Positions 35,127-44,052 of a stretch of DNA of 64,000 nt are shown piece after piece. Position numbers and translations under genes: made by a program. The notes under the pieces were generated by a model. It saw nothing but the letters and a program-made list of their open reading frames with translations, did no database searches and had not been told where the DNA came from. Position 1 is the stretch's first letter; the number at the start of each line of letters is the position of its first letter. Source of the stretch: CALINF01 sp039980455 (GTDB taxonomy: Bacteria > Pseudomonadota > Gammaproteobacteria > Pseudomonadales > Halieaceae); the NCBI GenBank assembly GCA_039980455.1, contig JBDXCG010000004.1, forward strand, positions 992,001 to 1,056,000. The letters are read 5' to 3'.

Positions 35127-35831
35127 ATGGATTTTCCCTCTCTGATTCAGGGTAAGCTGCTGCGACGGTATAAGCGGTTTCTGGCTGATGTAGAGCTCGA
35201 CAGTGGTGAGGTTATTACCGTGCATTGTCCCAACACAGGCGCTATGACAGGCTGCGCCGAACCCGGGAGTGAGGTATGGCTTTCGGTCAGTGACTCACCC
35301 ACTCGAAAATATCCCCATACGTGGGAGCTGGTGAATACATCTACCGGTATGGCCTGCATTCATTCCGCGCGGGCGAACGCCGTAGTGGCAGAGGCCTTTG
35401 GTGCAGGCCTGATTTCGGGCTTTTCCGAATTGGATGAGTTGCGCCGCGAGGTGAAATACGGCGCTGGTAGCCGCGCGGATCTTGTCCTTGAGCAGGGTGG
35501 AGCCGAAACCTATGTAGAAGTGAAATCCGTCACGTTGTGTCGGGAAAGTGGGCAGGGCGTCTTTCCTGACGCGGTTAGCGAGCGTGGGCGCAAGCATCTG
35601 CAGGAGTTACAAGCGTTGAGTGAAGCAGGGACCCGCGCAATGATGTTTTTTTGCGTGCTTCATGCAGGAATCTCGCGGGTCAGTGCGGCCGGCGATATTG
35701 ATTCGCGCTATCGAGAGGCTCTATTGGAGGCCATGGCGGCAGGGGTTGAGGTTCAAGCCTGGCGCGCTGATATTTCCCCGCAGCAGATGTGTCTGGCGCA
35801 GCAGCTTCCATTCACTGTGGATCCGCAGTAA
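35127..35831 (+). CDS. sfsA: Sugar fermentation stimulation protein A
   Basis: SfsA is a DNA-binding, nuclease-fold protein whose cellular role remains poorly defined. The 234 residues equal the E. coli length and carry LLRRYKRFLADVELDSGE, HCPNTGAMTGC, the nuclease-like YGAGSRADLVLEQGG and YVEVKSVTLCRESGQGVFPDAV. The start ATG 35127 (MDFPSLIQGK) is set by family alignment and AAGGA upstream. It is divergent from dksA; in E. coli sfsA also lies beside dksA, in that case co-directional. Confidence 0.96.
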   Translation: MDFPSLIQGKLLRRYKRFLADVELDSGEVITVHCPNTGAMTGCAEPGSEVWLSVSDSPTRKYPHTWELVNTSTGMACIHSARANAVVAEAFGAGLISGFSELDELRREVKYGAGSRADLVLEQGGAETYVEVKSVTLCRESGQGVFPDAVSERGRKHLQELQALSEAGTRAMMFFCVLHAGISRVSAAGDIDSRYREALLEAMAAGVEVQAWRADISPQQMCLAQQLPFTVDPQ

Positions 35832-35861
35832 GCGATTGCGCCGCCGCCGGGGCTGCGTGGT

Positions 35862-36176
35862 TTACTCTATCAGGATATCGCCGTTTTCGATCGTGTAGCT
35901 GACGCTGTTAAGTGCCTCGCCCAAACAGGGACCTGCGACGCATTGGCCGGTGTCAGATAGAAACTCGGCGCCATGGCGCTGACAGGTCAGAGTCAACCCA
36001 CCTCCGCTGGCCACGGAGCCGCCCATGGGGTCTAGTGATTCTCCCGCGTGAGGGCATCTGTTTTCGTACACATAGAGCTTGCCAGCGCGCACCACCGCAA
36101 GTAGTTGTCGCTCGCCTGCCATGAGTGAACAGGAAGTCCCATTGGGAATCGCTGATAATCTGCCGATGCGGTACAT
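35862..36176 (-). CDS. Small Rieske [2Fe-2S] protein
   Basis: This stand-alone Rieske ferredoxin domain has 104 residues. The cluster ligands are visible as Cys41-Pro-His43 (CPHAG) and Cys65-x-x-His68 (CQRHG). It has no signal peptide or membrane anchor, so it should be a cytoplasmic electron carrier or a subunit similar to NirD. I start at ATG 36176, preceded by AGGA; a GTG at 36221 is also in frame. It is convergent with sfsA and divergent from the peptidase gene. No oxygenase or reductase partner is adjacent, so the partner is unknown. Confidence 0.85.
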   Translation of the reverse strand: MYRIGRLSAIPNGTSCSLMAGERQLLAVVRAGKLYVYENRCPHAGESLDPMGGSVASGGGLTLTCQRHGAEFLSDTGQCVAGPCLGEALNSVSYTIENGDILIE

Positions 36177-36243
36177 AAGATGTCCTGCTGTGTCTGTTCG
36201 CGGTAGGATTGTGCCAGACACTTACGCAGAGCATAACAGATGC

Positions 36244-36981
36244 ATGGGCGGGCTTTTGCAAACCACTTCAGCACGAATAACGGTTGATCAGTTACTAGGA
36301 CTTGATGAAAGTCATCTGTACACGCTGCCGGATGGACACCGATTACAAGCGGAGGCTGCGAGCGCATTCGCGGTGCTGTGCGAAGAGGCTCGCACTGCGG
36401 GCTTTGCGCCAGCGATTGCCAGCAGCTACAGGTCTTTCGAGCGTCAACTCGCTATCTTCAACGCCAAGGCTACGGGCGCCAGAGCCGTACACGACGATGT
36501 TGGAGCGACCGTTGTGATGGAATCATTAGCGCCTGCGCAGCAGTTAGATGCGATTCTGCGCTTTTCAGCATTGCCGGGTACATCAAGACATCACTGGGGC
36601 ACGGATCTGGATATCTATGATCAAAAGGCTGTGCCCGAAGATTATGTCGTGCAACTAACACCACAGGAGGTAGCAACGGGCGGTGTATTTGATCCGTTCC
36701 ATTGTTGGCTGGATGAGCGCATAGCGTTGGGGCAATCACAGGGTTTCTACCGGCCCTATGCTGTGGATCGTGGGGGTGTATCGCCCGAGCGCTGGCATTT
36801 GAGCTACGCGCCGCTGTCGCAGAGCTGCGATAAACGGATAGACGCCGGGATGCTGCGAGAGGTCTGGCAGACGTTATCAGTTGGTTCTGAACTTGCGTTG
36901 CTGGATCTGGTGAGCGCTGAGCTGGATAATTTGCTCGAGCGGTATGTGAAGATACCCGCGGACTGGTGTCCGCGGGTGTAA
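36244..36981 (+). CDS. M15-family D-Ala-D-Ala carboxypeptidase-like protein
   Basis: This 245-residue protein matches the VanY/LdcB type of M15 zinc peptidases that trim peptidoglycan stem peptides. The substrate loop SSYRSFERQ, the zinc motif SRHHWGTDLD (His116, Asp123) and the second-half RWHLSY with its ligand His are all present. From ATG 36244 I see no signal peptide, which is odd for a periplasmic enzyme. Longer in-frame starts reach 36079, but they overlap the divergent Rieske gene and do not give a convincing signal sequence. It could be cytoplasmic. Confidence 0.82.
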   Translation: MGGLLQTTSARITVDQLLGLDESHLYTLPDGHRLQAEAASAFAVLCEEARTAGFAPAIASSYRSFERQLAIFNAKATGARAVHDDVGATVVMESLAPAQQLDAILRFSALPGTSRHHWGTDLDIYDQKAVPEDYVVQLTPQEVATGGVFDPFHCWLDERIALGQSQGFYRPYAVDRGGVSPERWHLSYAPLSQSCDKRIDAGMLREVWQTLSVGSELALLDLVSAELDNLLERYVKIPADWCPRV

Positions 36982-36991
36982 ACAGTGCTAA

Positions 36992-37636
36992 TCAGATGCC
37001 AGCTTTGGCCTGATCGTGCAGTTCGCCGTAGTGGTTCCAGTAGTCTTTCTCAGAGGCGGCAATAACTTTTAGAGCCTCGTCGCGGCCATACACAAAATCT
37101 ACTTTCACGTTCACGTCTTTGCCGGGCTGCATCTTGTAGGTCGAGAAGTAGTGCTGCAGCCGTTCAATCTTGATATCCGGCAGGTCGGCGATGTCCATGA
37201 CATCTCCCCAGATATTGTCACCTTCGAGAATGGCAATAATCTTGTCGTCTGCCTCGCCATCATCAATCATCTGTATTCCACCTACCACGCGTGCATTGAG
37301 CACGATGTCGGCGCGGGTGATATGACGCTCAGAATACACGCAGATATCCAGCGGATCACCGTCGGCAACATCAACGTCGGGGCAGCGCTTGGCTACTTCT
37401 TCGGCGCAAAATGTGCGTGGAATGAATCCGTACAATGCTGGGGGGCTGGAGGTTGTGCGCTGAGGGCGATCAACCATCAGGAAGCCGGAGTTTTTGTCTA
37501 ACTCATACTTAACAACATCCGAAGGTGTCATCTCAACATACACCTGTACGGTATCTTCAGTTGCTTCATCTGCGCGTGCGTGTAGGCCGTGCCAGGGATG
37601 GCGGCGCCAGCGGTTGTACTTGTTGTTGTCATACAT
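36992..37636 (-). CDS. ppa: Inorganic pyrophosphatase, family I
   Basis: This enzyme hydrolyses pyrophosphate to phosphate. The 214-residue protein has the family I metal centre, including DVADGDPLDICVYSE and GEADDKIIAI, and the YGFIPRTFC segment. It is longer than E. coli PPase (176), with an N-terminal extension (NKYNRWRRHPWHG) and a modified C-terminus (EKDYWNHYGELHDQ). It lies directly downstream of a PPi-using phosphofructokinase on the same strand, so two enzymes that compete for PPi are neighbours. Confidence 0.95.
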   Translation of the reverse strand: MYDNNKYNRWRRHPWHGLHARADEATEDTVQVYVEMTPSDVVKYELDKNSGFLMVDRPQRTTSSPPALYGFIPRTFCAEEVAKRCPDVDVADGDPLDICVYSERHITRADIVLNARVVGGIQMIDDGEADDKIIAILEGDNIWGDVMDIADLPDIKIERLQHYFSTYKMQPGKDVNVKVDFVYGRDEALKVIAASEKDYWNHYGELHDQAKAGI

Positions 37637-37773
37637 AAGAAAAATACCTCAATTGGGGGTGTCACTATGGCGGGCAGCATTGTACAGATTACGCTGGCTA
37701 AAATCTCGCCACAGGGAAGCGAAAAATACCCATTACGGCGATACCGCCATTTTTGAGGCTGGTTGTTGGCGCG

Positions 37774-39039
37774 CTATTTAACCTTGAAGCGGCGTTTGAG
37801 CTTGCGCGGCACCGCAACGTTTTTCAGGGTGACATAGCGCGGCATACCATTGCGGTATGCGGGGTAGGCCTCACCTTGGATGAGCGGAGTCAGGTACTGC
37901 CTCGCTTCGTCGGTAATGGCGAAACCGTCGCGCGAGATATAGTGGCGGGGCATCTTCTTTTCCTGGTTCGCAACCTGGTCCAGAGGAGCTTCCTTTATGG
38001 ACCAGCGGTAGCGCTTTCCAGCACCTCGTTGAATCGCAGGCATAACGGCGTTCTTGCCAGCCAGCGCATATTCCACTGCGGCTTCACCCACAGCATAAGC
38101 CTGGTCGACGTCAGTTTGTGATGCGATGTGTCTGGCCGAGCGCTGCAGGTAGTCAGCGACTGCCCAATGGTACTTGTAGCCAAGTTCGCTCTTCACCATA
38201 TTGGCCAGTTGGGGCGCCAGTCCGCCTAGTTGGGCGTGTCCGAAGGCATCTCGAACACCGGAGTCTGTCAAGAAGGTGCCGTCTTTGTATTGCGCACCCT
38301 CAGACGCCACAATCACGCAGTAGCCGTGCTTTTTGACGGTGCGCTTCACGCGCGCCAGAAAGCGCTTCGTATCAAAGGCAATCTCTGGGAAAAGTATGAT
38401 GTGGGGTGCGTCGCCTTCTTGCTGCGCGGCTAGACCGGCAGCGGCCGCGATCCACCCTGCGTGTCTGCCCATCACCTCCAGAATGAATACCTTGGTGGAG
38501 GTTTCGCACATAGAGGCTACATCCAGTGCAGCTTCGCGGGTGGAGATCGCGACGTATTTTGCAACTGAGCCAAAGCCCGGACTGTTGTCGGTTAGCGGCA
38601 GGTCATTGTCGATAGTCTTGGGTACGTGTATGGCTTGCAGCGGGTAGCCCATGGACTCGCTTAGCTGAGATACCTTGAGGCAGGTGTCGGCGGAGTCACC
38701 ACCACCGTTGTAGAAAAAGTAGCCGATATTGTGCGCCTTGAACACCTCAATCAGTCGCTCGTACTCCGCTCGATTTTCCTCAAGGCTCTTTAGTTTGTGT
38801 CGGCAGGATCCGAATGCGCCTGATGGCGTGCTCAATAGACCGGCAATAGCACTGCTGCTTTCCTTGCTGGTATCAATCAGGTCCTCATGCAATGCGCCGA
38901 TAATTCCGTTGCGTCCTGCGTAGACCTTGCCTATGCGATCGCGATGCTTGCGGGCTGTTTCAATAACACCACAGGCGCTTGCGTTGATTACGGCTGTGAC
39001 GCCACCTGATTGGGCGTAGAACGCATTTTTTCTTGCCAT
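37774..39039 (-). CDS. pfp: Pyrophosphate-dependent 6-phosphofructokinase
   Basis: This enzyme reversibly phosphorylates fructose-6-phosphate with PPi instead of ATP. The 421-residue protein has the PFK fold. PKTIDNDLP contains the lysine that marks PPi specificity where ATP enzymes have Gly. NGGGDSADT replaces the ATP-type GGDGS, and MGRHAGWIAA binds the sugar phosphate. The GGDS variant, rather than GGDD, places it among the shorter proteobacterial PPi-PFKs. It is divergent from mpl and precedes ppa. Its presence suggests PPi-economising, reversible glycolysis. The gene symbol is conventional. Confidence 0.9.
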   Translation of the reverse strand: MARKNAFYAQSGGVTAVINASACGVIETARKHRDRIGKVYAGRNGIIGALHEDLIDTSKESSSAIAGLLSTPSGAFGSCRHKLKSLEENRAEYERLIEVFKAHNIGYFFYNGGGDSADTCLKVSQLSESMGYPLQAIHVPKTIDNDLPLTDNSPGFGSVAKYVAISTREAALDVASMCETSTKVFILEVMGRHAGWIAAAAGLAAQQEGDAPHIILFPEIAFDTKRFLARVKRTVKKHGYCVIVASEGAQYKDGTFLTDSGVRDAFGHAQLGGLAPQLANMVKSELGYKYHWAVADYLQRSARHIASQTDVDQAYAVGEAAVEYALAGKNAVMPAIQRGAGKRYRWSIKEAPLDQVANQEKKMPRHYISRDGFAITDEARQYLTPLIQGEAYPAYRNGMPRYVTLKNVAVPRKLKRRFKVK

Positions 39040-39214
39040 GGGCGGTTAGGATTCCAAAGTGTGGGAGTGCCGGATGACACGCGGTCCAAGGAAGCGCGCA
39101 TGATACTCGAATCGACCACAGATGTGCACCGGTGACACCTCTAATCGCCCTCATGCCCGCTGCGGTGTTCTGGGTGCCCGTGCTACTATTGCGCGCTTGA
39201 TGAGGAGGCATGGA

Positions 39215-40591
39215 TTGAAAGGACACATTCACATTCTGGGTATCTGCGGCACCTTTATGGGCGGGATTGCGCTATTGGCTGCGGAGAGGGGCTATCGTGT
39301 CACTGGCTCTGATGCGAACGTTTATCCTCCTATGAGCACACAGCTCGAGGCCGCTGGCATCGAGCTAATGACGGGCTATGAGCCAGAGCACCTGGTGCCA
39401 GCCCCCGATCAGGTGGTCGTAGGGAATGCGATGACCCGGGGCAATGCTGCCATCGAGTATATGCTCAACGCCGGTCTCAACTATGTATCCGGGCCTCAAT
39501 GGTTGGCAGAAAACCTGCTAGCGGATAAGTGGGTAATCGCACTATCGGGAACCCATGGTAAAACCACCACCAGTTCTATGGTGGCCTGGATTCTCGAGTA
39601 TGCAGGCATGGCGCCGGGCTTTTTGATCGGCGGCGTTCCCGCTGACTTTGGTGTATCGGCGCGTTCGGGCGAGTCCGATTTCTTTGTGGTGGAGGCAGAC
39701 GAATACGACACTGCGTTCTTCGACAAACGCTCCAAGTTTATCCATTACAGACCCCGCACATTGGTGATCAACAACCTTGAATTCGATCATGCCGATATAT
39801 TTGATGACCTTGGCGCTATTCAGCGTCAGTTTCACCACGTGGTGCGGTGCGTTCCGGGGGAGGGCAGTATTGTCTATCCCAGGGGTGTGACGGCTATTGA
39901 TGAGGTGATCGACATGGGGTGCTGGACACCACAAGTAGACCTCGCAATAGAAAACAGTGACGCAAGCTGGCACGCCGAGTTGATCAACAAAGACGGCACA
40001 GCGTTTAGGGTGCACAGTCCGCAGCACAAACCTGCTGTCGTGGAATGGAACCATTGTGGTCGTCACAATGTCGAAAATGGATTGGCGGCGATGGCGGCGG
40101 CGCATCATGTAGGCGTCGCGCCCCAAGTATCGGCTGAGGCATTGGCGGTGTTCCGTGGGGTGAAGCGTCGCCTGGAACTGTTGGGTACGGTGGCAGATAT
40201 CCGCGTGTATGACGATTTTGCTCATCACCCCACTGCGATTGCGTCAACGCTGGAGGGCATTCGCGCAGGCAATAAAGGTGGTCGCATTCTCACATTAATT
40301 GAGCCGCGCTCGAATACCATGCGTATGGGAGAGCATCGCAAGCATTTAGCGTCGGCCACAAAGGCGGCAGATCAAGTGTTCTGGTTTCAGCCTGCCGGCA
40401 TGGATTGGTCTCTCGACAGTGTTATCAGCGAGAGCCCTGTTGCCGCGAGCTTGAGCGACAACGTTGACAGTTTGGCGCAGGAAGTTGCTGCCCTGGCACA
40501 AGCAGGCGATACGATCGTCATAATGAGCAACGGCAGCTTCGGCGGTATACACCAGAAGCTGCTTACACAATTGGAAGTGATAAACGCCTGA
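39215..40591 (+). CDS. mpl: UDP-MurNAc:L-Ala-gamma-D-Glu-meso-DAP ligase (peptidoglycan recycling)
   Basis: Mpl attaches recycled tripeptide to UDP-MurNAc in the cytoplasm. The 458 residues match E. coli Mpl (457). They include HILGICGTFMGG, GSDANVYPPMSTQLE, the ATP loop SGTHGKTTT, EADEYDTAFFDKRSKF, NNLEFDHADIFDD and YDDFAHHPTAI. I choose TTG 39215 because AGGAGG (39203-39208) sits 6 bp upstream and the N-terminus then aligns; ATG 39200 overlaps that ribosome-binding site. A rare start with a perfect Shine-Dalgarno is notable. The RND exporter gene follows after 1 bp. Confidence 0.96.
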   Translation: MKGHIHILGICGTFMGGIALLAAERGYRVTGSDANVYPPMSTQLEAAGIELMTGYEPEHLVPAPDQVVVGNAMTRGNAAIEYMLNAGLNYVSGPQWLAENLLADKWVIALSGTHGKTTTSSMVAWILEYAGMAPGFLIGGVPADFGVSARSGESDFFVVEADEYDTAFFDKRSKFIHYRPRTLVINNLEFDHADIFDDLGAIQRQFHHVVRCVPGEGSIVYPRGVTAIDEVIDMGCWTPQVDLAIENSDASWHAELINKDGTAFRVHSPQHKPAVVEWNHCGRHNVENGLAAMAAAHHVGVAPQVSAEALAVFRGVKRRLELLGTVADIRVYDDFAHHPTAIASTLEGIRAGNKGGRILTLIEPRSNTMRMGEHRKHLASATKAADQVFWFQPAGMDWSLDSVISESPVAASLSDNVDSLAQEVAALAQAGDTIVIMSNGSFGGIHQKLLTQLEVINA

Positions 40592-40592
40592 T

Positions 40593-43160
40593 ATGTCGCA
40601 ATTGTTGATGAATAGCTACGAGCGGCTGGTTTTGCGCCATCCGTTTATCGCGTTGACGCTGGTCGCTGTGCTGGTGGCTGTGAGCGCGCTGCAATTGCCC
40701 AAGGTAAAGCTCGATGCCTCGGCGGACTCTCTCCTGTTGCAGGGTGATCCTGCATTGGAGTTCTTTCGTCAAGTGGGCAAGGAGTACGGCTCCGAAGATT
40801 TTCTGCTGATCACCTGGCAACCCGATGCGCCGCTGCTCAGCGACGAATCCCTATTGCCATTGCGTGAGATGGCCGACGAATTGCGAGAGCTCTCAGGTGT
40901 CTCTTCTGTGGTCACGGTATGGGATGTCCCTCTACTTGAAAGCCCGCCAGTAACACTGTCGGATATCACCTCCGGTGATCCCTTACCCTCAATGAATCTT
41001 CCCGGGCAGGATCGGGAGTTGGCTCTGGCGGAATTCACGTCCAGTCCCATATACGCCGACTTGTTGGCCAGTCGGGACGGTACGTTGACTGCAGTGCAGA
41101 TCAACCTGGCCCGCGACCAGCGTTATTTTGAATTGTTGGAGACGCGCGAGTCCTTGCGTGCAGAGGATCGGCGTGGCGACCTTACTTCAGCGCAAGCGCA
41201 GGAGTTACAGGCCGCAGAGGTCGATTTCAAAGCGCATACAGCGATTGTATTGGCTGCTCAGAGCAGTCTGGTGGCGGATGTGCGTGCTATCGCTGCACGG
41301 TATGAAGATCATGCCAACCTATTCGTCGGTGGATTACCCATGATCACGGCCGACATGGTCAGCTTTGTGCGCAGTGATCTCATTCTATTTGGCACTGCCA
41401 TTCTGAGTGTGATGGCGCTGGTATTGGCGCTCATTTTTCAGCGTGTACGCTGGGTGGTGATTCCACTGGTTACCTGCAGCGCGACAGTGGTCGTTATGCT
41501 GGGTTTGCTCGGCGCGCTGGATTGGCGCATGACCGTGATCTCGTCCAATTTCGTGGCAGTGCTATTGATCATCACGTTGGCGATTGCGATTCACCTGATA
41601 GTTCGCTACCGCGAGCTGCATGCAGCCGACCCAGAAGGCGACCTTTTTGAGCGGGTACGCAGCACTGTTCAGTTGATGGCGGTTCCCTGTTTTTATACAG
41701 GTGTTACAACGGTTGTGGCTTTTGTCTCGCTAGTGGTATCGGGCCTGCAACCTGTGATCGATTTTGGCTGGATGATGACAACGGGAATCGCCGTAGCGCT
41801 GGTGCTGGCGTTTGTGCTGGTGCCCTGCATGATGCTGGTGTGGCCCAAGGGCCGCCCGTTTAAGTATCGAATGGCGTCAACCCCCTTAACGGTGCGCTTT
41901 GCCACCTTCACAGATCGCTTTGGAACGCTCATTCTGGTAACCAGCGTCGGCCTGTGTATTGCCATTGCCTGGGGCGTCTCACGCCTGCAGGTTGAGAATC
42001 GCTTCATTGATTACTTCAAGGAAACCACTGAAATCTACCAGGGCATGGAGCTGTTGGATCGAAAGCTGGGTGGCACTATTCCGCTGGCGATTGTAGTGAA
42101 TGCGCCGACAGGCAATGAACCCTTGCCCGGTCTGGAAATTCCCGTCAATGCGGCTACGGCAACTCCGGTTGCAGAGGACGATCCTTTTGCTGATGAACTG
42201 GATGATGAGTGGGGCGAAGACTTCGACAGCGGTTTCGACGATGTCTCGAGCACGACCGAGAGCTTTGTGCCCAGTTACTGGTTCAGCCTGCAAGGCATGG
42301 AGGTGCTGGATGCCGTGCATCAGCATGTAGATGCGCGCGCAGAGACAGGCAAGGTATTGTCGTTGTCTACAACGTTCTCTGTTGTAAAGGACCTCCTTGG
42401 AAGCGACATAGGAGGCGTCGAGCTTGCGCTTGTGCAAAAGAGTCTGCCCGAGGACATCAAAGGTCTCATGGTCGATCCCTACTTCTCAGCTGAGAATGAG
42501 CAAGCCCTGATTTCGGTTCGGGTAATGGAGACCAGCGAAGATCTGCGCCGCGCCGAATTTTTAAGGCAGTTGCGGCAGGAGCTGATCGACGATGTGGGTC
42601 TTGAGCCTGAGCAGGTTCAATTTACAGGCATGCTGGTGCTATACAACAACGTGCTGCAAAGCCTGTTTCGGTCCCAGATTCTGACCTTAGGGGTAGTGTT
42701 CCTGGCCATCATGGTGATGTTCTGGGCCCTGTTCCGGTCGCTGCCCCTGGCATTGATCGCGCTGGCCCCCAATATCCTCGCGGCGGGCTTGGTATTGGGT
42801 GTCATGGGTATAGTGGGTATTCCTCTGGATATCATGACAATCACCATTGCGGCGATTGTTGTAGGAATTGGTGTGGATGACTGTATTCATTATGTTCATC
42901 GCTACATGAAGGAGTTTTCGGTCGATCGCAATTACCGGGCTGCAATGTATCGCTGCCACAACAGTATTGGACGAGCGATGTACTACACCACGGTGACAGT
43001 GATTGTGGGTTTCTCGATGCTAACGCTGTCCAACTTCAATCCAAGCATCTACTTTGGGTTGCTCACAGTGCTGGCTATGTTGGCTGCAGTGATTGGCGCG
43101 TTATTGTTGTTGCCGAAGTTGATTTTGGTGTTCAAGCCGCTGGGTAAGGAGAACGCCTGA
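40593..43160 (+). CDS. RND/MMPL-superfamily transporter
   Basis: This 855-residue integral membrane protein has the two-fold RND arrangement. A first helix (about 15-33) and a large periplasmic domain are followed by a five-helix bundle (about 255-420); the pattern then repeats with a second helix near 450 and a bundle at 690-850. A highly acidic insert (FADELDDEWGEDFDSGFDD, about 530-550) interrupts the second periplasmic domain. It resembles MMPL or hopanoid/lipid exporters rather than drug-efflux AcrB. The substrate is unknown. It lies between mpl and a YkgJ-type gene with almost no spacing. Confidence 0.88.
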   Translation: MSQLLMNSYERLVLRHPFIALTLVAVLVAVSALQLPKVKLDASADSLLLQGDPALEFFRQVGKEYGSEDFLLITWQPDAPLLSDESLLPLREMADELRELSGVSSVVTVWDVPLLESPPVTLSDITSGDPLPSMNLPGQDRELALAEFTSSPIYADLLASRDGTLTAVQINLARDQRYFELLETRESLRAEDRRGDLTSAQAQELQAAEVDFKAHTAIVLAAQSSLVADVRAIAARYEDHANLFVGGLPMITADMVSFVRSDLILFGTAILSVMALVLALIFQRVRWVVIPLVTCSATVVVMLGLLGALDWRMTVISSNFVAVLLIITLAIAIHLIVRYRELHAADPEGDLFERVRSTVQLMAVPCFYTGVTTVVAFVSLVVSGLQPVIDFGWMMTTGIAVALVLAFVLVPCMMLVWPKGRPFKYRMASTPLTVRFATFTDRFGTLILVTSVGLCIAIAWGVSRLQVENRFIDYFKETTEIYQGMELLDRKLGGTIPLAIVVNAPTGNEPLPGLEIPVNAATATPVAEDDPFADELDDEWGEDFDSGFDDVSSTTESFVPSYWFSLQGMEVLDAVHQHVDARAETGKVLSLSTTFSVVKDLLGSDIGGVELALVQKSLPEDIKGLMVDPYFSAENEQALISVRVMETSEDLRRAEFLRQLRQELIDDVGLEPEQVQFTGMLVLYNNVLQSLFRSQILTLGVVFLAIMVMFWALFRSLPLALIALAPNILAAGLVLGVMGIVGIPLDIMTITIAAIVVGIGVDDCIHYVHRYMKEFSVDRNYRAAMYRCHNSIGRAMYYTTVTVIVGFSMLTLSNFNPSIYFGLLTVLAMLAAVIGALLLLPKLILVFKPLGKENA

Positions 43161-43439
43161 GTGGATTGCCGGAGCGGCTGCGGCGCGTGCTGTATAGCGC
43201 CTGCTATTGTCATGCCCTATCACGGGATGCCCGCAGGAAAACCGGCGGGTGTGCGCTGCGTGCATTTGCAGGTTGACCTTGGCTGCGCTTTGTTTAACAC
43301 AACGCTGCGTCCTGCCGTCTGCGCCGACTTCCTACCTGAGCCTTCCATCTGCGGGAGCACTGCAGAGGAGGCCATGCAGATTTTGACACAACTGGAGCTC
43401 AGTAGTGCGCCCGTGTCCGACCACAGGAAAGGTCGCTAG
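43161..43439 (+). CDS. YkgJ-family cysteine cluster protein
   Basis: This 92-residue protein has an N-terminal cysteine cluster (CRSGCGACC, Cys 3, 7, 10, 11) and further cysteines at CVHL, GCALF, VCADF and SICG. This is the layout of the zinc- or iron-chelating YkgJ family. The start is GTG 43161, directly abutting the RND gene stop. The function of the family is not established. The C-terminal sequence ends VSDHRKGR, two bases before the next start, so the three genes are one transcription unit. Confidence 0.88.
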   Translation: MDCRSGCGACCIAPAIVMPYHGMPAGKPAGVRCVHLQVDLGCALFNTTLRPAVCADFLPEPSICGSTAEEAMQILTQLELSSAPVSDHRKGR

Positions 43440-43440
43440 T

Positions 43441-44046
43441 ATGACTGAGATCCCACTGTTCCCATTATCGTCTGTGCTGGTGCCTTACGGGCGCGTTCCG
43501 CTTCAGATTTTTGAGCAGCGCTATATCGATTTGGTGCGTGAATGCATGCGTTCTAATACCGGGTTCGGTGTGGTGTGGGTCCGCCGTGGCGCAGAGGTCG
43601 CGGTGAAAGGCAAGGCCGAACCTGATCTGGGGGATTACGGCACCTATGCGCGGATCGTCGATTGGGATCAGCTGTCGAATGGTCTGCTGGGTATCACGAT
43701 TGAGGGGCGCGAAACGTTTAGCTTGCACGACACACACAGACGGTCGAACGGTTTAGTGATGGGGGAAGTCTCACTGGACGAGCCTTTGCAGCCGGCCCCG
43801 ATGTTGTCTGTCTGGCAGTCTATGGTTGACGTATTGCAAAGCCTCGAGACGCATCCGCATGTGCAGAGTATGGGGCTCACCGTTGATTACGATGATGCGT
43901 GGCAGGTGGCATTCACTCTGGTGCAGCTACTACCGTTGGAGGAAGCGCTAAAGTACGAGTTACTGGCTTGTGCATCGGTTGAAGAGCTAATGCGTGAGAT
44001 GGACGTTCTTCTGAATCAGATCAGTGGCGAAGAACCCGTTCAGTAA
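43441..44046 (+). CDS. LON N-terminal (substrate-binding) domain protein
   Basis: This 201-residue protein consists of the LON substrate-binding domain alone, without AAA+ or protease domains. It starts MTEIPLFPLSSVLVPYGRVPLQIFEQRYIDLV, the conserved N-terminal strand-turn (here in two segments: MTEIPLFPLSSVLVP and GRVPLQIFEQRY), followed by GFGVVWVRRG and the helical half. Such proteins are common in proteobacteria and of unknown role, perhaps peptide binding. ATG 43441 is chosen over 43405, which would overlap the YkgJ gene. It ends 6 bp from the convergent rnt stop. Confidence 0.9.
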   Translation: MTEIPLFPLSSVLVPYGRVPLQIFEQRYIDLVRECMRSNTGFGVVWVRRGAEVAVKGKAEPDLGDYGTYARIVDWDQLSNGLLGITIEGRETFSLHDTHRRSNGLVMGEVSLDEPLQPAPMLSVWQSMVDVLQSLETHPHVQSMGLTVDYDDAWQVAFTLVQLLPLEEALKYELLACASVEELMREMDVLLNQISGEEPVQ

Positions 44047-44052
44047 GCTCGA

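Noticed and set aside
36079..36243. Longer N-terminus for the M15 peptidase that might supply a signal peptide
   Set aside because: The added residues are not hydrophobic enough for a signal sequence and overlap the divergent Rieske gene.
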